Shown: positions 1-10,231, counted from the first letter of the stretch. The stretch is DNA of 64,000 nucleotides from Azolla caroliniana (GCA_043228905.1 JBHGNT010000018.1:8432001-8496000); one strand, 5' to 3'. Program-made: numbers and translations. The notes: generated by a model not told the origin, from the sequence alone.

Positions 1-149
1 CTCGATAGTGGTGCGGCTTTTGCACGAATTCAGAGCCAAAACGGAGGGAAATCCGTCCAATTCCTAATGGTACCGGCAAATCATGAAAGGAACAAGAGAG
101 AGCTCTTGTCCCAAACAAGAATGGATTTTTAGAGTGGACTGTTGCGGAG

Positions 150-1570
150 TGGAGAAGTGATAGTCTGAGAAGCCCTGATACCCCACACAGGAAGAAAACT
201 CTCGGAGCAAAACAAGTACGAATCGGTCCGGATGGGGCATCCACGTACACGGCCGTAACCGGAGGAATGAAGAAAGAATACCGAAAAGTGGAGGATAAGT
301 TACGGTCGGCATCAATAATAAAAGAAGACGAAGAAATCGTGGGAATAGTCGAAGAAGTGTTCTATGGAAGCACGCTACAACGGCTTGAAGAGCTCGCGGA
401 AGATACAAGCCAGCGAAACCGGGTAATTCCGGTGGAATCGGTCGAGATGTACGAGATCATTGAGAAAATGGGGCCGGATGCGCTCTGCAAAGAAGAAGCA
501 ATGGTAAGTACGAAATACAAGACCGTGGAGAAGAAGGTGAAACCGGCCGCGGGGCCACTACCCACCGATAGCGAACAAAAGAGGAAAGAAGTCTCGGGAG
601 ATCCGACACTTCAGAAGTCCGTGGATATCGGACATGTCTTCACGAATGAGACCCGTAAGAAACTTCGGATCAACGAAGGAGGTTTCCTCTTACAAAAAGA
701 AGAAGAACGGTTTCGTGAGATGTTGGAGCAACATGGCAAAGCGTTCGCATTCACATCAAGGGAGATAGGATGCATTGATCCAAAGATAGTGGAGCCGATG
801 GTGATCTTCACAATTGACCATGTGTCGTGGAACCTGAAGCCGATTCCGGTGCCACGAGCGCATATTCCGAAAGTCATCGATTTGCTCAAGGAGAAGGTGG
901 CGATGGGGATTCTAGAGCCATCAAATGCTCCATACTCGAATCGATGGTTTATTGTTCCAAAGAAGAATGGATCACTCTGATTTATCCAAGACTTGCAACC
1001 AGTGAACAAGGTCACGATCCGGAACTCGAGGTCGGTCCGATAGTCGACGAATTTGCGGAAGCATTTGCCGGACACGCAATATACTCCATTGGAGACCTAT
1101 ACTATGGATATGACCAATTCCAACTAGTCGTGGAGAGCCGAGACATCACTACCATGCGGACACCGATAGGATTAGTCCGGATGTGTACACTACCACGAGG
1201 CGCGACGAACTCGGTCACACATATGATGAATGCAATGAACAAGTTGCTTCGAGACTGCATTCTGGAGATAACGATGTCGTTCCTAGATGACATTCCAATG
1301 AAAGGATGCGCGGTGGAAGAAAAAGATGAGACTAAGGATGATCGGGGATGCCAAAAGTTCGTAGTCGACCATATTCGTGATTGCGAGAAAGTGCTTCTAA
1401 ATTTAGAAGATGTGCACCTAACACTTTCCGGGGAGAAATCGGCATTCGGGCAAGAAGAAATATTGGTAGTCGGACATCTATGTGGGCCCTACAGCCGAAG
1501 ACCATCACCAACCAAGATCGATGTGATTCAAGCTATGAAAGAAGTATGCGAGTCACAATCCGAAGTCTAA
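150..1570 (+). pseudogene. Gypsy reverse transcriptase (broken), G0
   Basis: The entry linker GILEPSNAPYSNRWFIVPKK is the classic start of a gypsy RT. It reads open from 267 to the TGA near 978-980, where CTC-TGA-TTT stands in place of the usual L-R-F; after it the same frame continues as FIQDLQPVNKVTIRN. A frameshift near 1035 then moves to the frame of IVDEFAEAFAGHAIYSIGDL. The catalytic box is SFLDDIP near 1280-1300, a form of the Y/F-x-D-D motif, so both aspartates survive. The CGA-to-TGA type stop fits cytosine deamination in methylated DNA (inference). The segment lies directly upstream of RNase H with no intervening gene. Confidence 0.85.
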
Positions 1571-2221
1571 AGGTTTCTTGGAGCATGTGCATTCTATCAC
1601 ATATGGATTCTGCACTATGCACATATTGCAGACCCACTCTATCACTTGTTGCGGAAGGGTAAGAAGTTTGAATGGAAACCGGAGCATACCAAAGCCATGA
1701 AGAAGCTCAAGAAATCACTACGGAGGGCAAAAGCACTAAAGAAGCCGAACTATGACGGACCGATCATAGTAACGGTTGACACAAGTCCAACCGGAATCGG
1801 ATGGGTCATCAATCAAGCCGACTCGGATGGTTCACGATATCCGATCCGATTCAGAGCAAAGGTTCTCAATGAAAGGCAACGCGGGTATGCACAAGTCAAA
1901 AGAGAATTATGGGGAGTCGTGTCAGCAATCAAATCGGATCGAGATTATTTGATCGGAGCCGAAGTAGTGATCGAAACGGATTGTCTTCCGATACTCGGGA
2001 TGATGCGGTGTTGCACGATACCGGATGTGGCTATGCTAAGATGGATTGCATATGTTAAGTCGCTTAACCCGGATGTTCGACACATCTCTGGAAAAGACAA
2101 CGCGGTAGAGGATATGCTATCAAGGGCGCGGTTCGGAGATGAAATAACCGAATCCGATAATGAAGAAGTTTCCAAAGACTACTTTGCTTCGGAGCACATA
2201 TGCCAGGTGAACGTAATCTGA
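1571..2221 (+). pseudogene. Gypsy RNase H domain, G0
   Basis: After the RT frame ends at 1570 the thumb region continues in another frame (RFLGACAFYHIW) and joins an open frame from 1646 to 2221. RNase H acidic residues are visible: D in VTVDTSPTGIGW, E in KRELWGVV and D in VIETDCLP. The tether end reads HISGKDNAVEDMLSRARF, the usual close of gypsy RNase H before integrase. The domain itself looks preserved; the break is upstream. It sits 33 bases before the integrase frame, which is in a different phase. Confidence 0.8.
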
Positions 2222-2254
2222 GAATTCCGAGAAGAAGAATACAAGGGAGAAAGC

Positions 2255-3655
2255 TTGATGATCGGGAAGGTGCTACAAGAGATTGAGGAATCATCGGACG
2301 ATAAAGAGAAGAGAGCCAAGATCCAAAGGAAGAAGAGGCAAGTCCAAAAGTTCTTCTTGAAAAATGGATTAATATGGAGGGAACCGAAAAGACCGGATGG
2401 CATACCACTTCGGGTAGTCGGGACGAAAGAGCAACGAAACCGGATAATGTCCGAGTTTCACGGATCCGATTGGGCTACAAATCGAGGAACATGGGCAACT
2501 TTTATGAAAATCAAACAAAAATATTGGTGGAAGAATATGTACAAAGATATAGCGGAGTTCACGGAAAGTTGTGAGAAGTGTCAAATCTACTCCAGAGTTC
2601 GACACCGAGATGAGTTGCATCCGACATTCTCACCGACAATCAACTTCAAATGGATGGTCAATATTGTAGCCATGCCAATCGGGATCAGACAAAAGAAGTA
2701 CTTGGTGTTAGCTCGGGAAGATCTCACAAACCAAGTAGAAGGTCGAGCACTACGAAGGAAAATGTGTTCTGTGGTATGCCAATTTCTTTTGGAGGAGGTG
2801 TTTTGCAAGTACGGGTGCGTAGGACAAGTGATTGTGGATCGGGGAGAACTTGACTCTGACAAAGCTAGGGGATTCTTCGCCAAACATGGAGTTCGGTTAA
2901 CACTGACAACGGCATACAATCTAGAAGCCAACGGGAAGATCGAACGAGGACATAGTCCGATCGTCAAAGCACTTGCCAAAGCATGCGATGAAAGGGTGAA
3001 GGATTGGCCGCAGATGCTCCCGTATGCACTATGGGCGGATCGGACGACGCATAGCTCCGTAACTGGTTATATGCCGGCAGAACTCATGACCGGACAAGCA
3101 CCGGTAATGCCAACGGAAACCGCGATCGCGACATGGACAGTGCTTCCGTGGAAGGAAGAGATGAGCCGGGAAGAACTACTAGCGGTTCGGATACGACAAC
3201 TAGAGGGAAGACTAGAAGATATAGCAGAAGCAATACGCCGACAACAAGAAGCGCGATTCCGGAATAAAAGCCGGTTTGACACAAAGCACCGACTACGACT
3301 GCGGAAGATTGAAGAAGGAGATTGGGTGATTGTCTACGATAGTAGTTTGGATCATCAACATACAACGATGCGGAAGTTCGCGAAAAGGTGGTTCGGGCCA
3401 TACAAGATTCGGAAAGTTTTCGACAACGGAACTTACCGACTATGCGAGTTGGATGGAACGATACTACGAGTGCCTATAGCCTGGAAACGGGTGAAGATTT
3501 TCAAAAAGCGGACTGATGAAGAACCCTATGTGATCCTAGATAAGACCGACAAGGAGGAGCAATCGGACGAAGATCGTGGTGATGCGGAAAGCGAAGAAAG
3601 TGGATTACAACTCATAGTCGACTTAAGGCGAGAATCAGAGGAAGCTTCGGATTAA
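2255..3655 (+). pseudogene. Gypsy integrase, long open frame but catalytic site damaged, G0
   Basis: A 466-codon open frame holds the complete integrase order: zinc-binding HHCC, DDE core and C-terminal GPY/F-like module (KRWFGPYKIRKVFDNGTY). The zinc finger keeps EFHGSDWA and SCEKC, but its second histidine appears to be Asn (ATNRGTW where family members have GHRGTW). In the core the first Asp seems changed to Asn (KWMVNIVAMP, usually VDLVAMP), while VDRGELDS and NGKIERGH keep the second Asp and the Glu. Length and reading frame are good, so the loss of activity is by point changes. Comparisons with the family are from memory. No chromodomain is recognisable before the stop at 3653-3655. Confidence 0.85.
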
Positions 3656-3724
3656 GGTGAATAGCAAGCATTGATCGAGGACTTCGGCACATACCGGAGG
3701 ATGTGCGGGTTCGGAGGGAGCGAG

Positions 3725-4377
3725 TGTCGTAGATTGAATCACACACTACGTGAAATATGTAAAACACTATATCCGATTTAGAGTACGTATAATAAATAAA
3801 AATAAAATATTAAAAATATTTATTACGTGCATAGGGCAAGATTCGAACCATGTACCTCCACGTAGACAAACCCCAGCCTTACCACTATACTAGCATACTA
3901 TGAATTTTAAAGTTATACTAAACTTTATCCCATGTAAATATTCTATATATGCATGGTACAAAAAGTTATTCATGCATACACACTCGAGTTAAAAGAAAAG
4001 ATGGGATAGAAAGCTAATCATGCACATGCAGTGTGCATGAAAACTAAAGTTAGGAAAAGCATGATGCTTGCATGTGATAAACTTAGACTCTTCCAACACT
4101 ATATAAGGAAGAGAGAAAGATGTATAATGGTTGTTGATTTTTTATAAGGATTGATTAATACAAAATATTCGTGGGATTCACAATTTTTTACCATCTAATT
4201 CTCTCTTACAATCTAAGTATTCATTAATACATTATACTCGTGGGATTCACGAGTTTCACATCTCCATCTTGCAATCTATTCATAACAAAACCTATCTCAT
4301 ATTCTTCTCCTCCTAGTCCAAAACCTCAGCGGTTCCCACCCGACTCACGCAACAATCCGGAGCCGAAAGGCACGACA
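3725..4377 (+). repeat. LTR of family G2 (3' LTR of G0)
   Basis: The ends are TGTCGTAG and GCACGACA, giving terminal inverted repeats TGTCGT/ACGACA. A purine-rich tract precedes it (about 3711-3724). The same LTR recurs at 55492-56135 and, antisense and truncated, at 8597-8868. Inside are a likely TATA box (CTATATAAGG, near 4101-4110), an antisense tRNA-like block (3832-3899) and two short hairpins with a GGATT loop (4168-4184 and 4236-4254). The start was fixed by aligning it to the 55492 copy, and the end by aligning it to the antisense 8597 copy. Confidence 0.75.
3832..3899 (-). other. Antisense tRNA-like block inside the G2 LTR
   Basis: On the minus strand the sequence reads TAGTATAGTGGTAAG, identical to the D-arm/A-box stretch I recall for plant tRNA-Asp. 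A B-box GGTTCGAATC starts 43 bases downstream, the tRNA spacing. The second LTR copy keeps it at about 55588-55660 (TAGTACAATGATAAGG and GGGTTCAAACCC). The anticodon arm is not convincingly paired, so this is tRNA-like rather than a tRNA gene. A T5 run about 25 bases beyond the B box could end a Pol III transcript. Confidence 0.55.
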
Positions 4378-4388
4378 CAAGTGGTGAT

Positions 4389-4738
4389 GCATTAAACTTT
4401 TGGAATACATCTATCATTGACATTAGTGAGGTGGATATCATTGTGTATGACTTTACACTGACAGAAGTTGGATGTTTAAGGACGACAATGATAGACATGA
4501 TACAAGAGATATTACCAAGACTAGAAGATATCTCAAATTGAAGGGCACCAATTCTTCATTGGTAAAGTTTTGGGCGTGGTGAGGCATTAAACTTTTGTAA
4601 TACATCTATCATTGACATTAGTGAGGTGAATATCATTGTGTATGACTTTACACTAACAAAAGTTGGATGTTTAAGGACGACAACGATAGACATAATACAA
4701 GAGATATTACCAACACTAGAAGATATCTCAAATTGAAG
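4389..4738 (+). repeat. 195-bp tandem duplication, two units
   Basis: The units begin GCATTAAACTTTTG at 4389 and 4584. They stay nearly identical through the segment ending TCTCAAATTGAAGG. The differences are few single-base changes, so the duplication is younger than the decay of the gene fragment it copies. Confidence 0.75.
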
Positions 4739-4895
4739 GCGAACAAGGTTTAGTGCACACATTTTGGAGACACCATTTGGTGAAGACAATGATTTGATTG
4801 GTACATTTGAAAATGAGGAGGAAGAGTCACAATTGTATATTAGCTACAGTAGTGATTCTCATGAAAGGAATGATGATAGTGATGCAAATAACTCC
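4389..4895 (+). pseudogene. C-terminal fragment of a DUF7869-like transposon protein, tandemly duplicated
   Basis: Reading + strand fragments gives NTSIIDISEVDIIVYDFTLT followed by EVGCLR, which matches NTSTLTLDNVDILVYDFSLT followed by KIGHLR in the longer relic at 12270-12350. Only the C-terminal part is present, first at about 4389-4543 and again from 4584. After the second copy an acidic tail follows, ending near 4897. The downstream AT-rich DNA also resembles the DNA after the 10721-12587 relic, so both probably derive from one transposon family. No function is expected from this fragment. Confidence 0.6.
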
Positions 4896-5261
4896 TAAAT
4901 GTATTTTTTGTGCAACAATATGTAAAAAATTTAGACAACATTTTATCGAATGAAATAAAAAAGTTGATTGTTTTGAAATCTTTTGCTTATTATTTCGTTA
5001 GGATCTAAAATACTATTAGTTGTAATTTCTCTTGAAAAATACCCAAAGTTACTTTTCGTATTTGGCCAAAATTCGACATTTTTCAATTTTACCAAATGGT
5101 GAAAATTTTAGCTTTTTCATCAAGTTTTTCAGAACATGTGATACTGGTGTCGAGGTGTTTTGTGAAATGGCCAAAAAAGCCCCAAAATCAGACCGAAAAT
5201 TCCTTATCCTTCCATTTGTGCGCGATCCTTCCACTTGTGAACACGAACGTGTTTTTGCATA
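4896..5261. other. AT-rich non-coding stretch
   Basis: No coding signal is seen. A segment near 5130-5180 (CATGTGAT followed by TTTTGTGAAATGGCC) resembles 12775-12810 downstream of the other DUF7869-like relic, so this is probably the 3' non-coding part of that transposon. The copia sequence starts abruptly at 5262. Confidence 0.4.
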
Positions 5262-5596
5262 TTGGGAGTACAAGATGCACCAATACCTTGTCGGCCAAGG
5301 CTATTGGGGTTACATCAAAGGAGCACAAGAAAACCAACCCAACCCGAAAGACGCCAACTACGCAACATGGGAGCAAGCGGCAAGCTGAGTGATGTATTGC
5401 TTGGTCACATGTGTCCACAACCACATGCTCAGGTACATTCGAGAAGACGAGACACCAAAGGAAGCGTTGTCGTGATGTTTTGTGTCCAATGGGAGAAATT
5501 GTGAAATAGTGTGGCTCCACACACATTATACACATGATTATAAATATGAAAATTAGCCTAGTGTCTGATGACATTCAAGTGCATATAGAAGGGTGC

Positions 5597-5660
5597 AAGC
5601 AAGATTTGAACCTTGCACTTCTAAGATAGGAAGCAATTATCTTACCACTAAAGCTACTAC
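5597..5660 (-). other. Antisense tRNA-like block in the L3 LTR
   Basis: The minus strand reads TAGCTTTAGTGGTAAG (A-box-like) and, 44 bases on, GGTTCAAATC (B-box-like). The T-arm is well formed: GCAAG pairs with CTTGC around a TTCAAAT loop. The middle also pairs (AAGATA with TATCTT), as an anticodon arm would. Of the three LTR families it is the most tRNA-like in folding. Confidence 0.6.
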
Positions 5661-5737
5661 TAAGTGCTTTAGATTTTATATATTTCCTTCTCATATTTAG
5701 TATTCCATAGGAAACAAACATACAAAACCGTGTACAC

Positions 5738-5824
5738 AAAACCATGGTTTTAGCCTATGGTTTTATGCATGCCACAAGGAAAACCGTGTGCCCGAAAAAA
5801 CCATGGGTTCAAGCCCATGGTTTT
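5738..5824. repeat. Palindrome cluster in the L3 LTR
   Basis: 5738-5751 is a perfect 14-base palindrome built on ACCATGGT. 5797-5824 is an inverted repeat with 11-base perfect arms (AAAACCATGGG/CCCATGGTTTT) and a six-base loop. Further CCTATGGTTTT and AAAACCGTGTG variants lie between them. Confidence 0.7.
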
Positions 5825-6879
5825 GTGCATGTTAGAAGGATAGATAAACCTATAAAAACCCTCGAAAGGCTTGTGTAATGGGGGGGGAATCAATGAATGG
5901 ATGAATCAAACAATCTATGTATCAAATCAAAAATTAATAATAAGAAAACTTAGTTATCTTATTGGTGATGTGTATCTATCTATCTATCTATCTTAAAAAC
6001 TTCCTCAATTTTTGTTTCTCTCTCTCTCACTCTAACCACATTAGTGCGTCATTTCAGTCGCCCATCATCCATAACCACTAGTGGATAGAGGCCCGGTGCT
6101 TGTCCGTGCTTGTGACGCGCACATTCCAACGTTTGGCACGTGTGTCACGCGCCACACGACAACGTGGGAGAATCTACGAAAGATTTTCACCGCCAACACA
6201 ACCGCGAGAAAGCTTCAACTCCGCCAAGAGTTGAACAACATCCAACAAAGGGATATGTCCATCACGAGCTACACCTTGAAGATCAAGGAGCTTTGGGACT
6301 CGCTCGGCTCGATAAGCGTCAATGTGGACGATGATGAGATGGTGTAAATATGCCTCGGTGGCCTTGCACTATGGTTCGGCGTGATAAGGACCGTCGTATT
6401 AGCACGGGAGAATCCGCCCTCCTTCTTCGATCTTCAATCCATGTTGTTGGTCAAAGAAAACCATGTTCGAACAAGGAGCAACGCCTCGGAAGGCAACATG
6501 CTCTACATGCATTCAAACGGAGGAAGAGGACACAGCCAAGCAAGAGGCCAATTCAGCCAAGGACGAGGCGGATGAGGCCCGACTTACGAAAACAATTGCC
6601 AATTTCTGCATCAAGACGGAAGCCATCGAGGAACCTTTGGAAGAAGGGGGAGCTTCCATTCCGGTCCGAGCCAACAAAACTCAGTCGAATGTGGATATTG
6701 CTGAAAAGTCAGTCACCACGAAGAAGAGTGTCGTAAGAAGATGCGTGAGTCGGCTTCCACAAGCCGACAACTCACCAATTACGCCACCAACTCTGACTAT
6801 GACGATACTGGCAGAATGTTCGTGATGAGACATAGAGAAAATTCTATGTCGGCTTCTACTTCAACTAGTGCCTCCAGTT

Positions 6880-8596
6880 CGGAAGACGTATGGTTCGTCA
6901 ACTCCGGTGCCTTGAACCATATGAGATCTCATCAAGAATGGTTCTGAGAACTTCGAAAGCCAGACCGACCTGGCTATGTCAAAACTGGAGACAACACTAC
7001 GCATCCGATTCGACATATCGGCAATGTCCCATTCGGCAAAGAAGGTAACCAAACTTTTATTAGAAATGTCTTGCATGTACCAAACATTACAAAGAATTTG
7101 GTCTCCGTTGGCCAAATTGTTGAGCAAGGGATGCAAGTACGATTTAATCGAGGCGGTTGCTTCATCGAAAAAGAGGGCCGACTCATCGCTCGTGGACGAA
7201 GAGAGGGCTGAATGTTCATTCTCGACTCGCACAAGATGAAATCGGCCATGTTCGCAAAGGGCACGAAAGCTGATTCCGACATACAGTTGTGGCACAAGAG
7301 GATTGGCCATATCAACCTCCAAAAGCTCAAGGCAATGCAATCGCAAGGAGTCGTCATCAGGCTCCTGACATTCAAGGAGAAAGAGATTGAAGGTGTGTGT
7401 GCCACTTCCCAATTCAGCAAGCAACATCGGCACCCATTTCCAAAGGAGTGGAACGTGAGCAAAGGCGTACTCGACGTAATTCATTCTGATGTATGGGGTC
7501 CGGCTCATACGGCTACATTCGGTGGATGCCGATACTACGTGGCCTTCATCGATGACTTCTCCAGGCACACCTGAATCTACCCCATGCGGCAAAAGAGCGA
7601 AGTGTTCGGACACTTCCAAAAATTTAAGAATGAAATCGAGAAAGCCACGAGCCGACATGTACGATGTCTTCAATCGGATGGAGGCAAGGAGTACTTCTCC
7701 GATGAATTTTCGGCTTTTCTACGGAAAGAAGGAATTCGGCGAAAGTTTTCGTGTCAACATACGCCACAACAAAAAGGAGTCACCGAACGAAAGAATCGGA
7801 ACATCCTCAAAGTAGCATGGGCCATGATGAACGAAAAGCACCTACCAAAGTCATACTGGGCAGAAGCGGTTAACACGGCCGTATACCTCATGAATCAGTG
7901 TACGACATCGGGTGTGCACGAACTTACTCCACACGAGAAGTTTTTCGAAAAGAAGCCAAACCTATCACATGTTCGGATATTCAGCTCCATTGTATAAATA
8001 CACATCCCCGATGAGAAGCGACAAAAGCTCGACCCGAAGTCGGAGAAATGTATCCTCGTAGGATACTCACTGGAGCAAAAGAGGTACAAGTGCTATAACC
8101 CCTCAAAATGTCGTTTTCAATGAGTCCGCATCTTGGTACACACCAAAGACAACTTCGACTCCGATTCCGCTCGACCTAGAATACGCCAAAATAGAGATAG
8201 AAGCTGAAGATCGGCTCATGCGCATGTTCGAAGAAAGCATGATTATGACAAGGCTTAGTGGGCCACAAGAGCCTCCGAATGATCAAAGCACATCTCGGTC
8301 GAGTCCAAAGCTGGACAAAGGGAAGGCAAAAATGTCGGAGTATGAAGACGATCACTTCGACGGCAACGAATCGACTCACTCCCTCCATAGTGAGTTCGAA
8401 GGCCTTGACATCCGGACAAATGGAGTGAAGAAAGCCTTAGTATCCGCAAACGAGAAACTCCACCGATCCACCCGTGAAAAGAACCCTCTAAGCCGATTCG
8501 GCTATAACAATTATATGGCGTAGCATTACGCCTTTATGATGAAGGTAGTAATAGTACAAGAGCCGGAAACCTTTTCGGAAGCAATGAAGGACCCGT
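6880..8596 (+). pseudogene. Copia protease-integrase and linker (broken), CopA
   Basis: The protease box reads DVWFVNSGALNHM, where D-S-G is expected, so the catalytic Asp is Asn. The GAG-pre-integrase zinc region LWHKRIGHINLQKLK is clear, but the second Cys of the CxxC is Ser (VCATSQF). The integrase core keeps D (VIHSDVWGP), D (CLQSDGGKEY) and E (GVTERKNR). Stops fall after FSRHT (near 7572) and after SSIV (7995-7997). The linker to RT continues in pieces to about 8596, ending at EPETFSEAMKDP, where the antisense LTR begins. Several frames are used. Confidence 0.8.
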
Positions 8597-8868
8597 TGTC
8601 GTGCCTTTCGGCACCAGATCGTTGCATGAGTCAAGAGGGAACCACTGGGGTTTTGGACTAGGAGGAGGAAGAATTTGAGACTAATTAGAATATAGATAGG
8701 TTGTAGGAAAGAGATATAGAAACCTCGTGAATCCCACGAGTGTATTGTATTAGATTAATCAATTTTAAGATAATAATATGAATTTAGATAGAAAGAGAAG
8801 GATATAGAAATCTCATGAATCCCACGAATATATTTTATTAATTGGTGTCTTTTAGAAATATATCCAAG
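8597..8868 (-). repeat. Antisense, truncated G2 LTR in CopA pol
   Basis: Reverse-complemented, it matches the last ~270 bases of the LTR at 3725-4377. Shared landmarks are two CGTGGGATTCAC hairpins, the CTCCTCCTAGTCCAAAACC segment and the end GCCGAAAGGCACGACA. CopC shows that about 270 bases of RT coding sequence should be here (48122-48390), so this is a replacement or insertion with deletion. The right boundary is approximate. Confidence 0.7.
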
Positions 8869-8881
8869 GTGGCACCTCCAT

Positions 8882-10228
8882 CAGATGGATGTAAAGAACG
8901 CCTTTCTTCAAGGTGAATTAGAAGAGGAGGTATACATGGTACCACCACCCATCTTCGAATCGCGTACTCATCTGAAATCCTTGTGCCGACTCAAGAAGCC
9001 ATTCTACGGCCTCAAACAAGCACCGCGTGCTTGGCATTCGAAGATTATGCAATATCTTCATCAAATTGGCTTTCAAATGTCGAAATCTGACAACTCCCTC
9101 TACGTACGAAATGATTCTAGAAGCTCGATTGTCATCATCCTATGTGTGGATGATCTGGTTATTGGAGGTGAGCATTTAGTTGACATCAACAAAGTCAAGT
9201 CCCTCCCCTCCAACAAATTCGAGATGAAGGACATGAAGGACATGAAGGAGCTCCATTACTTCCTTGGAATCGAAGTAATTTGGATTTCGACCGGCATTAT
9301 GATCTCTCAAGGGCACTACATCCTGAACTTGTTATACAAGTTCGGGATGGCTGAGTGCAAATATGTGGCAACCCCTCTCGATCGAAACCTCAAACTAGAT
9401 GTCGACTCCGGCACAGACAAGTGCGAGCCGACTCAATATCGACAACTAATCGGGAGCCTCATCTATCTCACGATCACTCGACCCGACCTCAACTATCCGG
9501 TCAGCCTCCTTAGCCAATTCATGCAAACTCCACGAGATATCCATTTTGATTGCACTAAGAGAGTATTACGATACGTGAGCGGCACAATGGATTACGGCAT
9601 CCTCTACGCATCGGCCACACCAATTCGATTCGAAGGGTACACGGATGCTAACTAGGCCGGTTATAGAGCTGATCGACGATCGACCTCTGGATTTGTCTTC
9701 TTGCTCGGTAGCAGAGCAATATCTTGGAGTAGTAAGAAGCAGCCTACCGTCGCACTTTCAAGTATGGAGACCGAATAAAGGCGCACAGTCGTAGCTGCAT
9801 GTGAATCCATATGGCTCAAGAGGATTTTGTAGGATCTAGGCGTTCCCATCAAGGATCTGACTCCCATTTACTGTGACAACATGAGCAGTATATATCTGGC
9901 TTGGAACCCGGTGTTCCACGCACACACAAAGCATATTGAAGTGCACTACCACTTCATTCGAGAGCATGTTTAGGTCGGAGATGTCGATCTTCTACACATC
10001 AACACGAATCTTCAAATAGCCGACATCTTCACCAAGGCCCTTGGAGCCAACAAGCTTCGGCAATTCATGTCAGACCTTGGATTGACGATCCCTAACTTGC
10101 CAAGCTTGAGGGGGAGTACAAGCAAGAACTGGATACCGTCCAAACCAGGTACGAGCCGAAGGGGACACCGGAGATCGTCCGAAGCGGACATCAATCGAAA
10201 GGAACCGATCCGAGTTGAGCTTGAGGGG
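8882..10228 (+). pseudogene. Copia reverse transcriptase-RNase H, CopA
   Basis: The frame opens with QMDVKNAFLQGELEEEVYM and holds the catalytic LCVDDLVIGG box; both Asp residues are kept although the usual Tyr is Cys. The frame is open from 8885 to 9655. RNase H follows with stops (TDAN-stop-AGY at 9653-9655, one in EAEYR, others near 9830 and 9970). The polyprotein ends with the copia signature NTNLQIADIFTKALGANKLR and a tail reading into GGST. N-terminal RT codons are lost to the antisense LTR. CopC and antisense CopF carry the homologous region. Confidence 0.85.
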
Positions 10229-10231
10229 GCG

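Larger units (their letters stand above)
1..4377 (+). mobile_element. Degenerate Ty3/gypsy element G0, 5' part off-window
   Basis: Domains read in the gypsy order: a protease-to-RT linker (about 150-700), reverse transcriptase, RNase H, integrase with a C-terminal tail, then a 3' LTR at 3725-4377. The 5' LTR, gag and protease core lie before base 1. The linker carries a possible relic of the protease end at 1-260, heavily broken. Stops and at least two frame changes separate the domains, so the element is dead. The integrase style (conserved CEKCQIYSRVRHRD and AKRWFGPYKIRKV) recalls Tcn1-like or fungal-type chromoviruses more than the common angiosperm Tekay/Reina types, but that placement is from memory. 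A second, more decayed relative is at 42330-43745. Confidence 0.85.
5468..6161 (+). repeat. Solo LTR L3 inserted in CopA gag
   Basis: The ends are TGTCGTGATG and CACACGACA, with terminal inverted repeats TGTCGT/ACGACA. Flanks GCGT and ACGT are a near-match for a short target duplication; comparison with CopC shows that gag is continuous without this 694-bp segment. It contains an antisense tRNA-like block (5597-5660), a palindrome cluster (5738-5824), a TATCTATC microsatellite near 5969 and a CT-rich leader near 6018-6036. No second copy is in the window, so the family is defined only by its ends and the insertion. Confidence 0.7.
5262..6835 (+). pseudogene. Copia gag, split by an LTR, CopA
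   Basis: The first part (5262-5467) reads YWEYKMHQYLVGQGYWGYIK and has a TGA at 5386-5388. After the L3 LTR the frame resumes as WENLRKIFTANTTARKLQLR, continuing with stops to a zinc knuckle at 6690-6731. That knuckle has the CX2CX4HX4C spacing (CGYC, then H, then C), but an in-frame TGA follows its second Cys. A gly/arg-rich stretch (GGRGHSQARGQFSQGRGG) precedes the knuckle, as in many copia gags. CopC carries the intact knuckle for comparison. The protein would form the virus-like particle and bind RNA; this copy cannot. Confidence 0.8.

Noticed and set aside
3832-3899. Functional nuclear tRNA gene on the minus strand
   Set aside because: A and B boxes are good, but acceptor and anticodon stems do not pair well; it is kept as tRNA-like only.
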